Origin: Sphingobacteriales bacterium
GTDB lineage: Bacteria > Bacteroidota > Bacteroidia > Chitinophagales > JADIYW01
Direction: 5' to 3'
Length of the DNA: 64,000 bases
Assembly: GCA_016719635.1 (NCBI GenBank)
Contig: JADJYT010000003.1
Span: 62,001-126,000, forward strand
This document shows, piece by piece, positions 13,771 through 21,700 of the stretch. Numbering within the stretch: position 1 is the stretch's first letter; the number at the start of each line of letters is the position of its first letter. The translations under genes were made by a program, and so were the position numbers. Below the pieces are notes generated by a model. The model did not search any database. It saw only the letters and a program-made list of their open reading frames with translations, and was not told the DNA's origin.

Positions 13771-13968
13771 ATGAAAAATTACACCTTATTAAAAATCGAA
13801 AAAAATGAAATAGTTGATAGTTTTAGAAATTCCGTATCTTACAAAATCACGGCATCAACAGAAAAAAAACAAACTGAAATATCTGAAGATAATAATTCAG
13901 TTTCTTTAGAAATATCTCATGATTCTTTAAGAGAATTAGCACAGATAATGGCCCGTATGATTGTTTGA
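13771..13968 (+). CDS. Hypothetical 65-aa protein
   Basis: Intact frame. The N-terminal half is strand-like (YTLLKIEKNEIVDSF, SVSYKITAS), with a polar middle and a C-terminal helix (HDSLRELAQIMARMIV). It is the last gene before the second GC-rich palindrome, in the same position as the toxin or antitoxin genes of the other cassettes. No family is recognised. Confidence 0.5.
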   Translation: MKNYTLLKIEKNEIVDSFRNSVSYKITASTEKKQTEISEDNNSVSLEISHDSLRELAQIMARMIV

Positions 13969-14018
13969 TTTTTTTCTGTCAAATCTTCGGATATTTCATC
14001 CGTAAATCAATAATTTCT

Positions 14019-14060
14019 GAAACGGAAAACCCGCGCCGATCGGCGCGGGTTTTCCGTTTC
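14019..14060 (+). terminator. 42-base perfect palindrome, copy 2
   Basis: The sequence is its own reverse complement over 42 bases, with arms running GAAACGGAAAACCC to the centre CGATCG. It contains the 26-base core of copy 1 and extends further on both sides. It is followed by a T-rich run that is also the -33 region of the next promoter. It probably ends the preceding cassette in both directions. Confidence 0.75.
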
Positions 14061-14068
14061 ATTTTTTT

Positions 14069-14099
14069 TTGTTCAATTCAATAAAAATTTTTATTTTTG
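14069..14099 (+). promoter_or_regulatory. Bacteroidota-type promoter, nearly leaderless
   Basis: The -33 TTG at 14069-14071 and -7 TATTTTTG at 14092-14099 have a 20-base spacer. The ATG at 14103 is only 4 bases further, so the antitoxin mRNA is probably leaderless, as in the Doc cassette. Confidence 0.75.
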
Positions 14100-14102
14100 A
14101 GC

Positions 14103-14300
14103 ATGAGTATGATTTATGCATCAATAGACACCAAAACTAAAGATGGGCGCGCCTTAGCGGCATATCTTGAAAATTTAGCCATTGTGCAGGTATATAAAGA
14201 GCCGAACGAACGCACATTAAAATCAATGAAAGCGGCTAAGAGCGGACGTACAAAAGAAGTAAAAAACGTAAAAAGCTGGTTTGAAAAACTGATTAGCTGA
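14103..14300 (+). CDS. Antitoxin of YafQ-type cassette
   Basis: A 65-residue protein with the start set at ATG 14103, since the promoter -7 element covers an earlier TTG. Sequence: MSMIYASIDTKTKDGRALAA, then YLENLAIVQVYKEPNERTLK and a basic C-terminus ending WFEKLIS. The stop overlaps the toxin ATG (TGATG), the usual order for RelB/DinJ-like antitoxin and YafQ-like toxin. It lacks a clear ribbon-helix-helix. The DNA-binding autoregulator role is inferred from family arrangement. Confidence 0.6.
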   Translation: MSMIYASIDTKTKDGRALAAYLENLAIVQVYKEPNERTLKSMKAAKSGRTKEVKNVKSWFEKLIS

Positions 14301-14571
14301 TGTATAAAATAAGCACAACTAATGAGTTTGAAAAAGATGTGAAAATCTGCAAAAAGCGAGGGTATAAATGCCATTGCTTTTAACTGCCATTGAAAAACTG
14401 CAAACAGACGGCAAGCTGCCGGCCAACTACAAACCCCACAAACTAACCGGCAATTATAAAGGATTTTGGGAATGCCACATACGCCCCGACTGGCTCCTTA
14501 TATGGCTGCAAAACGACACCAAAAAGGAAATAACCCTAACCAATACCGGCACCCATTCCGATTTATTTTAA
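14300..14571 (+). pseudogene. yafQ: YafQ-family mRNA interferase, frameshifted
   Basis: The first frame from ATG 14300 reads MYKISTTNEFEKDVKICKKR then GYK and soon stops. Adding one A to the AAA at 14365-14367 restores the downstream frame, starting MPLLLTAIEKLQTDGKLPAN, with HKLTGNYKGFWECHIRPDWL and NTGTHSDLF. These are the conserved YafQ/RelE-family segments (HxL.GxxxGxxExHIxPDWLLIY and the TGTHSDLF end). Such toxins cleave mRNA on the ribosome. As written it is broken near residue 22. The lesion is a single base in an A run. Confidence 0.75.
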
Positions 14572-14575
14572 AAAA

Positions 14576-14602
14576 GCGCGGGTTTTCCGTTTCAGTCCAA
14601 AA
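14576..14602 (+). repeat. Half copy of cassette palindrome, copy 3
   Basis: 27 bases from GCGCGGGTTTTCC through GTTTCAGTCCAAAA are identical to 12713-12739. Only the right arm of the palindrome is kept, directly after the yafQ stop. The shared sequence continues past the palindrome, so these are copies of a longer module rather than convergent terminators. Confidence 0.75.
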
Positions 14603-14697
14603 ACTTTTGGACTATATCCAAAATAAAAAACAGGTTTTGGACTGTGTAAATTGTTATTTTTCAACGAATTATCTAAAATAGTCCAAAAGTCCAATAA
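14594..14697. repeat. AGTCCAAAA inverted-repeat cluster
   Basis: The 9-mer AGTCCAAAA or its complement occurs at 14594-14602, 14605-14613, 14635-14643 and 14680-14688, with a partial copy following. The first two form a tight hairpin. The cluster fills the gap between the convergent yafQ-like and integrase genes. It could act as terminator, or as arm-type integrase sites near the element end. Confidence 0.5.
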
Positions 14698-14733
14698 AAA
14701 ACACGAAAAAACCAACACATACATACACATACA

Positions 14734-15819
14734 TTACAATACAGGGTACTTCTTTTTCAAATCTTCACTTTGCAGCACCCCCAAATTTTGCAAATAAATC
14801 TGTACCATATCCAAACTGTGATGCCGTAACTGATTTTGAATATCCCGGATATTTAACCCGGCCTGAACACATTTTACAACCCCGGTATGTTTCCAGGAAT
14901 AGAACGAATACCGCCCGGTTATTTTCAACCGCTGCAAATAGGTACAATGATTATCATAAATCCAACGTATGCTTACATGATCCGGCCCCGGTCGCCCCGA
15001 TTTGCTCACCAAATAATAATTATTCGGAAAATTCCGGATAAATTCCAATTCTTTCGCGAATTTATCGGGTATGGCTACTTTTTGGGTTTTCTTATTTTTG
15101 GAAATATCCGCCCGGATTTCAATAAATGAATATTCCAGGTTAATATCAGATATTTTCAAAAACCGGATTTAACCGGGCCGGATGAAACAGTAAAAGAGCA
15201 ATTGAACGCATAACCACAATTGCGGGTTTTCCTGTCTGATCTCATTTTTAAGGGTTAAAATCTGTTTATCCGTAAAATATTGCAATGAAACCGGATTGCG
15301 CTTTATTCCCGGCACTTTCTCCACCGGATTGAATGTACAGTACCCTAATTTTAAAGCCTTGTTATAAAGCGTATAAAGGGTATTGCGGTATTTTGAAATA
15401 GTATTAGGATTGGTGCCGTTTTTATATAGCCAGTAAATAAAATCGTTCACCGTTTCCGCCGTCGCGATATTATCCGGTTTTCCCTTTAGGAATTTCAGCC
15501 AATAGGTAATTACTGTTTGATAGGCCGATACGGTTTTAAAACGATATTGCACCGACGACACCGCCAATGCTTTTTTTAAGATACTTTCCCGCTCCAATAC
15601 CGGCACATCCGCATTTAATGTTTTGATAAACTGATCTGCCAGCAGCAAACGTTCATCAACGGTGGTACCCTTATTGATATTGCCATAAAGCCGGACGCGC
15701 TTTTTATCATTACCGTTGTGGGTAAAGATGTAAGCATCAAAATACCAGCGTTTGGAAATATCCAGTGAGGTGGGTTTTAGCTGGATAGAAAAAAATTTTT
15801 TTTCTTGTATTGTGTTCAT
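14734..15819 (-). pseudogene. Tyrosine integrase, interrupted by TAA
   Basis: One continuous frame of about 361 codons carries a TAA at 15169-15171. The N-terminal part has a SAM-like core-binding domain (YQTVITYWLKFLKG...NTISKYRNTLYTLYNKAL). The catalytic domain follows: FYCFIRPG*IRFLKISDIN contains the first catalytic Arg, then come KVAIP, a W-containing YSWKHTGV, LRHHS and the tyrosine in MVQIYLQN. The stop falls where the conserved Glu of RPGEI is expected (GAA to TAA). The gene is 3' of tRNA-Ser and probably catalysed integration there. As written only the first 216 residues are made, which would be inactive. Confidence 0.85.
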
Positions 15820-15892
15820 AAAAATGAATGATACAATACAAGTACAAAATGATACAATGTATATAACTAATAATCAATTAGTTATAAAAGAG

Positions 15893-15977
15893 CAGAGAGA
15901 GAGGGATTCGAACCCCCGGACCTGTAACAGTCAACGGTTTTCAAGACCGCCGCATTCGACCGCTCTGCCATCTCTCT
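15893..15977 (-). tRNA. tRNA-Ser(UGA)
   Basis: An 85-base minus-strand tRNA. The acceptor arms AGAGAGA/TCTCTCT pair fully, the anticodon loop reads CTTGAAA (anticodon TGA at 15941-15943), a long variable arm marks serine, and the T loop is TTCGAAT. CCA is not encoded. The 3' end faces the integrase, so the T-arm region is the likely attachment core. Confidence 0.95.
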
Positions 15978-16026
15978 GTATCACTGCAAAATTATCCGTT
16001 TCCATTTAATTCCGCAATTCGGAGTG

Positions 16027-16034
16027 CAAATATA
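16027..16034 (-). promoter_or_regulatory. -7 element for tRNA-Ser
   Basis: The minus strand reads TATATTTG followed by CAC, the preferred -7 form in this genome, 50 bases upstream of the tRNA 5' end. The -33 TTG is not at ideal spacing, so this is only a partial match. Confidence 0.45.
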
Positions 16035-16054
16035 CAACAGAATTTTCAAAATAA

Positions 16055-16085
16055 AAAAGATGCCTGCACGAAACAGGCATCTTTT
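16055..16085 (-). terminator. metK terminator
   Basis: The arms AAAAGATGCCTG and CAGGCATCTTTT form a perfect 12-bp stem with a 7-base loop, 20 bases past the metK stop. A/T tails on both sides make it usable in both directions. Confidence 0.85.
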
Positions 16086-16104
16086 CTATTTATCGATGGT
16101 TATA

Positions 16105-17364
16105 CTACAGTTTAAACGCTTTTTTCACCGCATCTACCGCATTCAGGTCTTCCCACGGGAATAACTTCACTTTCACCTTGATTTCATTTTCCTTTCCTTT
16201 GTTGAACACCTTTGTCACTTCTTCGCTTTTTCTGCCCATGTGGCCGTAAGCCGCCGTTTCCAGATAAATCGGTGTTCTAAGATTGAATCGTTTTTCAATA
16301 AAGTAGGGACGCATATCAAACTCCGGCAGTTTGGAGATGATTTTAGCGATTTCTCCGTCCGTCATGATGACTTTTGCCGTTCCGAATGTATTCACATACA
16401 AACCTACCGGTTGCGCCACACCAATGGCATACGCTACCTGTACCAGCGCTTCATCGCAAACGCCGGCAGCCACCAGGTGTTTAGCAATATGGCGTGTGGC
16501 ATATGCCGCACTTCTGTCCACCTTGCTCGGGTCTTTGCCGGAGAAAGCACCACCGCCGTGTGCACCTTTACCGCCGTAAGTATCCACAATGATTTTTCTG
16601 CCTGTCAGACCGGTATCGCCGTGTGGTCCGCCGATAACGAATTTTCCGGTTGGATTCACATGGTATTTAATCTTATCATTGAATAAAGCCTGTACGCGTT
16701 TCGGCAATTTCTTCATCACACGCGGTACTAGGATTTTAATCACATCCTCCTTGATCTGTTTCAGCATCACCGCCTCTTTCGCAAAGTCGTCGTGCTGTGT
16801 GGAGATGACAATAGCATCAATTTTCACCGGTTTATTGTAATCATCGTATTCAATCGTCACCTGAGATTTTGCGTCCGGGCGCAGGTATTTCATAACCTTT
16901 TGTTCTCTGCGGATTGCCGCCAGTTCCCGCAGCAACAGATGCGCTAACTCTAGTGGCAACGGCATGAATGTATCTGTTTCACGGCAGGCATAGCCAAACA
17001 TCATTCCCTGGTCTCCGGCGCCCTGGTCTTCCGGTTTTTTACGTTCCACTCCCTGGTTGATATCCGGAGACTGTTCGTGAATAGCTGATAAGATGCCACA
17101 GGAGTTGGCTTCAAACATATACTCAGACTTGGTATACCCGATTTTCTTGATAACATCCCGGGCAATATCCTGTACATCCAGATAGGCTTTGGATTTTACT
17201 TCTCCGGCCAGTACTACCTGTCCGGTAGTCACCAGTGTTTCGCAGGCCACTTTCGACTGCGGGTCATACGCCAAGAAGTTATCTATTAATGCATCGGAAA
17301 TCTGATCGGCTACTTTGTCCGGATGTCCTTCTGATACGGATTCTGAGGTGAATAAATAAGGCAT
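16105..17364 (-). CDS. metK: S-adenosylmethionine synthetase
   Basis: The 419-residue protein makes S-adenosylmethionine from methionine and ATP in the cytoplasm. Diagnostic segments are SEGHPDKVADQISDA near the N-terminus (ATP and metal binding), GAGDQGMMFGYA (about 128-139), GGPHGDTGLTGRKIIVD and the P-loop-like GGGAFSGKDPSKVDRSAAY. The length fits the Bacteroidota enzyme. It has its own terminator and lies divergent from the prophage end, separated by the tRNA. This marks the first host gene right of the integration site. Confidence 0.97.
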   Translation of the reverse strand: MPYLFTSESVSEGHPDKVADQISDALIDNFLAYDPQSKVACETLVTTGQVVLAGEVKSKAYLDVQDIARDVIKKIGYTKSEYMFEANSCGILSAIHEQSPDINQGVERKKPEDQGAGDQGMMFGYACRETDTFMPLPLELAHLLLRELAAIRREQKVMKYLRPDAKSQVTIEYDDYNKPVKIDAIVISTQHDDFAKEAVMLKQIKEDVIKILVPRVMKKLPKRVQALFNDKIKYHVNPTGKFVIGGPHGDTGLTGRKIIVDTYGGKGAHGGGAFSGKDPSKVDRSAAYATRHIAKHLVAAGVCDEALVQVAYAIGVAQPVGLYVNTFGTAKVIMTDGEIAKIISKLPEFDMRPYFIEKRFNLRTPIYLETAAYGHMGRKSEEVTKVFNKGKENEIKVKVKLFPWEDLNAVDAVKKAFKL

Positions 17365-17479
17365 TTTAAACTCTTTTTTTTATGAATGATAAATGATAAA
17401 TTTTTAAGAAGGTCAAAAATAACTAAAGTTCCAGTGAAAACAAAATATGCGGTTATTTTTAATCCACAGAACTGGTAGA

Positions 17480-18106
17480 CTATTTAACCTCGCAACGTAC
17501 CAAAGGAGCATCTCCGGCAAAACCTTCCAGCACATCCCCTATCTGCACCGGACCTACCCCCTGTGGCGTGCCCGTATAAATCAGGTCGCCTTGCTGTAAG
17601 GTGAAGAACCCGGATATATAAGCGACAATCTCATCAAAGGAAAAAATCAGCATGGAGGTATCGCCCTGCTGAACAATTTCATTATTCTTTTTAATGGTAA
17701 AGGAAATGAGTTGGTCTTGCCTGCCGTCTGACAGGTTCTTGATTATGGGTATGAAATCCCCGATAAACGCGGAGCCGTCAAATCCTTTGGCGATTTCCCA
17801 GGGCCAGCCTTTTTTCTTTTGTTCCGCCTGAATGTCGCGCGCGGTAAAATCAAAGCCTAACGTGAACGCATCGTAATAGTTTCGGGCAAACTTTTGATCT
17901 ATTTTCTTGCCGTTCTTACAAACGCGCAGCACTATCTCCCCTTCATAGTGCACCTCTTTGGAAAAATCGGGATAATAAAACGGTTGTCCGTTTTTCAGCA
18001 ATGCCGTATGGGGTTTCATAAAAATAACAGGGCTCTCCGGAAAGGCAAAATGTTTCATCTCCGCGATATGCTCCTTATAATTCAATCCGACGCAAAATAT
18101 TTTCAT
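17480..18106 (-). CDS. Fumarylacetoacetate hydrolase-family protein
   Basis: The 208-residue single-domain FAH family member begins directly with the core (MKIFCVGLNYKEHIAEM). Metal-binding acidic residues appear in VHYEGEIVLRV, followed by DFTARDIQ, GFDGSAF and the ending TGTPQGVGPVQIGDVLEG. Relatives act as acylpyruvate hydrolases, oxaloacetate decarboxylases or 2-hydroxyhepta-2,4-dienedioate isomerases, and substrate cannot be told from sequence. It is 48 bases from pth in the same direction. Confidence 0.88.
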   Translation of the reverse strand: MKIFCVGLNYKEHIAEMKHFAFPESPVIFMKPHTALLKNGQPFYYPDFSKEVHYEGEIVLRVCKNGKKIDQKFARNYYDAFTLGFDFTARDIQAEQKKKGWPWEIAKGFDGSAFIGDFIPIIKNLSDGRQDQLISFTIKKNNEIVQQGDTSMLIFSFDEIVAYISGFFTLQQGDLIYTGTPQGVGPVQIGDVLEGFAGDAPLVRCEVK

Positions 18107-18154
18107 GGATGATAATTTGTAGTTAGTGTATATAAGTTATTCCCATCTCTCATC

Positions 18155-18721
18155 TCACTTGTTATTAAAACTATTCATGGTATTCGCCAGGCCGATCGTA
18201 CAAAAACTTTTGATGATTTCGACTGCCACATTTATTCTTAAGGGTAATTCAACTGCCTGTTCCGGGTTCCATTTCCCCAGCACATGTTCCACCTGTCTGC
18301 CTTTTGGAAAATCATTCCCGATGCCGAATTTAAGCCTCGGATAATCCTGTGTCATCAATTCGTCTTCAATTGATTTGAGACCATTGTGGCCGGCGCTGCT
18401 TCCTTTGCCGCGCACCCTCAGCGTACCAAACGGCAGGGCTAGATCATCCGAAATGATAAAGATATTTTCTACGGGAATTTTCAATTCATTCATCCAGTAC
18501 ATAACCGCCTTTCCGCTCAGGTTCATGTAGGTGGTTGGCTTGATGATATGCAGCTGTTTCCCTTTGTAAAGCACTATTGCATACATGGCAAGCCTTCCGA
18601 GTTCAAATGTTCCGTTAAAATCCTTACAGAACGCATCCGCCGCATCGAAGCCGATATTATGGCGGCTATGCTCATACTCCTTACCGATATTTCCCAGTCC
18701 GATGATTAAGAATTTTGACAC
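18155..18721 (-). CDS. pth: Peptidyl-tRNA hydrolase
   Basis: The start is taken at GTG 18721, giving SKFLIIGLGNIGKEYEHSRH and a 188-residue protein, the normal Pth length. The upstream extension has no homologous look. Pth frees tRNA from peptidyl-tRNA dropped by ribosomes. Visible motifs are GLGNIG..YEHSRHNIGF with the catalytic His, YMNLSGKAV and DDLALPFGTLRVRGKGSSAGHNGLKSI. Its C-terminus is intact. Confidence 0.95.
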   Translation of the reverse strand: MSKFLIIGLGNIGKEYEHSRHNIGFDAADAFCKDFNGTFELGRLAMYAIVLYKGKQLHIIKPTTYMNLSGKAVMYWMNELKIPVENIFIISDDLALPFGTLRVRGKGSSAGHNGLKSIEDELMTQDYPRLKFGIGNDFPKGRQVEHVLGKWNPEQAVELPLRINVAVEIIKSFCTIGLANTMNSFNNK

Positions 18722-18799
18722 TATCTTTCGTTTGGACAAAGATATAAAAAAACAACGCACACATGAAAAGTACCTGTATGCGTTGTTTAAAGATAAATC

Positions 18800-21700
18800 C
18801 TATTGAATCAATACTGTCTGTGTAACCATTCCTTCTTCTCCGTAAACAGAAATGAAATACATGCCATTTTCCAGATGATCCGCATTAAAGTGGAGGGTAG
18901 AAGTGCCTTTTGAAACATTGAGCGTTTCTTTCCTCAACTCCTGTCCAGCCACATTATACATCGACAGCATATATTGTCCGCTCTTTGCAGCGGTAATCTG
19001 TATATCAAACTGGCCTTTGTTTGGATTCGGCAGCACTGCAAACAATACCTGTTGGCTATTCTTCTTTACACCGGATACAATAAAAGGTGCGGATGTTTCA
19101 GACACACAATTGTTTGCACTAAATGCCACAACAGTCCAATTTCCGGGTTGTGTAGGCTTAAAGGATGGCGAATCAGTAGAAGATTGCAACACACCGTTCA
19201 AATACCACTTATAGGTTATAGCTGAACTTCCTGTGGCAATCAGGGAATCATTTCGGATATCCAGTATTGGTTTTGCCGGTGGCGTTTCTACCGTTAAAAC
19301 AAGATACACCGAACTGTCGCACCCTAAGCTGGTCTGCAGGTGTACGTTGTAATTGCCCGGGGTCGTAAAGCTTTGATTGCCTATCGTCACACTATCGCCC
19401 AGACAAATCATGCGGCTGAATTGTGTGATGGCCGTCGGGTTGACCGTCAGGGTCAGATACACCGAACTGTCGCACCCTAAGCTGGTCTGCAGGTGTACGT
19501 TGTAATTGCCCGGGGTCGTAAAGCTTTGATTGCCTATCGTCACACTATCGCCCTGACAAATCGTGCGGCTGAATTGTGTGATGACCGTCGGGTTGACCGT
19601 CAGGGTCAGATACACTGAACTGTCGCACCCTAAGCTGGTCTGCAGGTGTACGTTGTAATTGCCCGGGGTCGTAAAGCTTTGATTGCCTATCGTCACACTA
19701 TCGCCCTGACAAATCGTGCGGCTGAATTGTGTGATGGCCGTCGGGTTGACCGTCAGGGTCAGATACACCGAACTGTCGCACCCTAAGCTGGTCTGCAGGT
19801 GTACGTTGTAATTGCCCGGGGTCGTAAAGCTTTGATTGCCTATCGTCACACTATCGCCCTGACAAATCGTGCGGCTGAATTGTGTGATGACCGTCGGGTT
19901 GACCGTCAGGGTCAGATACACTGAACTGTCGCACCCTAAGCTGGTCTGCAGGTGTACGTTATAATTGCCCGGGGTCGTAAAGCTTTGATTGCCTATCGTC
20001 ACACTATCGCCCTGACAAATCGTGCGGCTGAATTGTGTGATGACCGTCGGGTTGACCGTCAGGGTCAGATACACTGAACTGTCGCACCCTAAGCTGGTCT
20101 GCAGGTGTACGTTGTAATTGCCCGGGGTCGTAAAGCTTTGATTGCCTATCGTCACACTATCGCCCTGACAAATCGTGCGGCTGAATTGTGTGATGACCGT
20201 CGGGTTGACCGTCAGGGTCAGATACACTGAACTGTCGCACCCTAAGCTGGTCTGCAGGTGTACGTTGTAATTGCCCGGGGTCGTAAAGCTTTGATTGCCT
20301 ATCGTCACACTATCGCCCTGACAAATCGTGCGGCTGAATTGTGTGATGACCGTCGGGTTGACCGTCAGGGTCAGATACACTGAACTGTCGCACCCTAAGC
20401 TGGTCTGCAGGTGTACGTTATAATTGCCCGGGGTCGTAAAGCTTTGATTGCCTATCGTCACACTCTCGCCCTGACAAATCGTACGGCTGAATTGTGTGAT
20501 GGCCGTCGGGTTGACCGTCAGGGTTAGATACACCGAACTGTCACACCCTAAGCTGGTCTGCAGGTGTACGTTGTAATTGCCCGGGGTCGTAAAGGTTTGA
20601 TTGCCTATCGTCACACTCTCGCCCTGACAAATCGTACGGCTGAATTGTGTGATGGCCGTCGGGTTGACCGTCAGTGTTTTAGAAAATGGAGTACTTCCCA
20701 CACCTGCTTTATAGGCTGTTAAACTGACCGTATATATACCTGCCGTATTAAACGTCACATCTACTGTAGTTTGAGAGGTTGAAGTAGAGGGGGTTCCTCC
20801 GTTTATCGTCCATCTGACAGAATCAGGTGAACCGGTTGAACTATTGGTGAACGTGAGTGAACTGCCTCTGCAAATCACAGAATCATTCATAGAAAACTGT
20901 GACACCACTGCCTGGTTGATTTTGATCCATCCGTTATTCAAATCAAAAAATACATTTCCGCTGCCTTTCACTTTTATCCGTGCAGAAGCATTATCTGTAA
21001 AGACATTTGGAATGAGAACACTTTCACTGCCGTCATTGGGAGTATTGCCGGCCAATAAATACGGAAAAGTTCGCGCACTGTCCAGCGACAAATAAATATC
21101 TACGTTTGCACAGGAAATCGGAGATGCGGTGGTACCTGCCACATCCCAAGCAACCGTCTGATTGGTATTTCCATTAATATTGGAAGCTGACGGGAAACTC
21201 GTAACCCTGAATAATGAAGTCGTGATTGTAGATTTCAAGACCAGATTGCCGCTCGGTGCATTGAATCTGCCATACCCGTTGTTGATATCCCGCACGGTAC
21301 ATCGGAATTTTACATCTCTGGTGGTTTCCGGCAATACCTCTCCTTTGTATTTAATTACATTCTTAATCAAACTGTCCCATTTTGGAAAAGTGCGTGTAGG
21401 GGAAGCGGTGGGTAAGATTGAACGAAAGATAGGTGCTGTTATAATTCCATTATTATCCCAGCTTCCTTCGGGCCCCAGGTCATATTCTTCCCAGCAGTAG
21501 TTGATCGGATCACCATCCGCATCCGTTGCCGCTGCCGTTATTTCAAAGCTTGTTTTATACGGGATATAATAGGTTGCCGTATAATCAATGATTTCAGGAG
21601 GTGTATTATTGCTGTTGGTAATCACCGCACAGGCGGTACTGCCGGCGATATAGTTATAGATTTCATTGATACTGGCGCGGTGAAAATAATCATCGGAATG

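Larger units (their letters stand above)
1..15915. mobile_element. Integrated tailless-phage-like element (right part)
   Basis: About 15.9 kb of tightly packed, mostly plus-strand small genes ends at a minus-strand tyrosine integrase next to the 3' end of tRNA-Ser. This is the usual arrangement for an element integrated in a tRNA gene. The left end and left attachment site lie outside the window. Supporting content is an A32-like packaging ATPase, a candidate capsid gene, many one-span membrane proteins, a DNA-condensing protein and a lysis set including a GH104 endolysin. No large terminase, portal, tape-measure or tail gene is visible, and no replication protein, although one could lie to the left. 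The phage assignment is inference from the gene set. The right boundary is placed inside the tRNA only approximately. Confidence 0.75.

Noticed and set aside
12697..14602. CRISPR array or integron attC sites
   Set aside because: The GC-rich palindromes are only three, unevenly spaced by genes, lack spacers of fixed size, and no Cas or integron integrase is present.
11345..15171. Reassigned stop codon (TAA read as an amino acid)
   Set aside because: In-frame TAA codons occur in three genes, but most genes in the window, including element genes, end normally in TAA, and most other lesions are indels.
19300..20676. CRISPR-like direct repeats
   Set aside because: The 153-bp units are contiguous, in frame and translate to a clean protein repeat.
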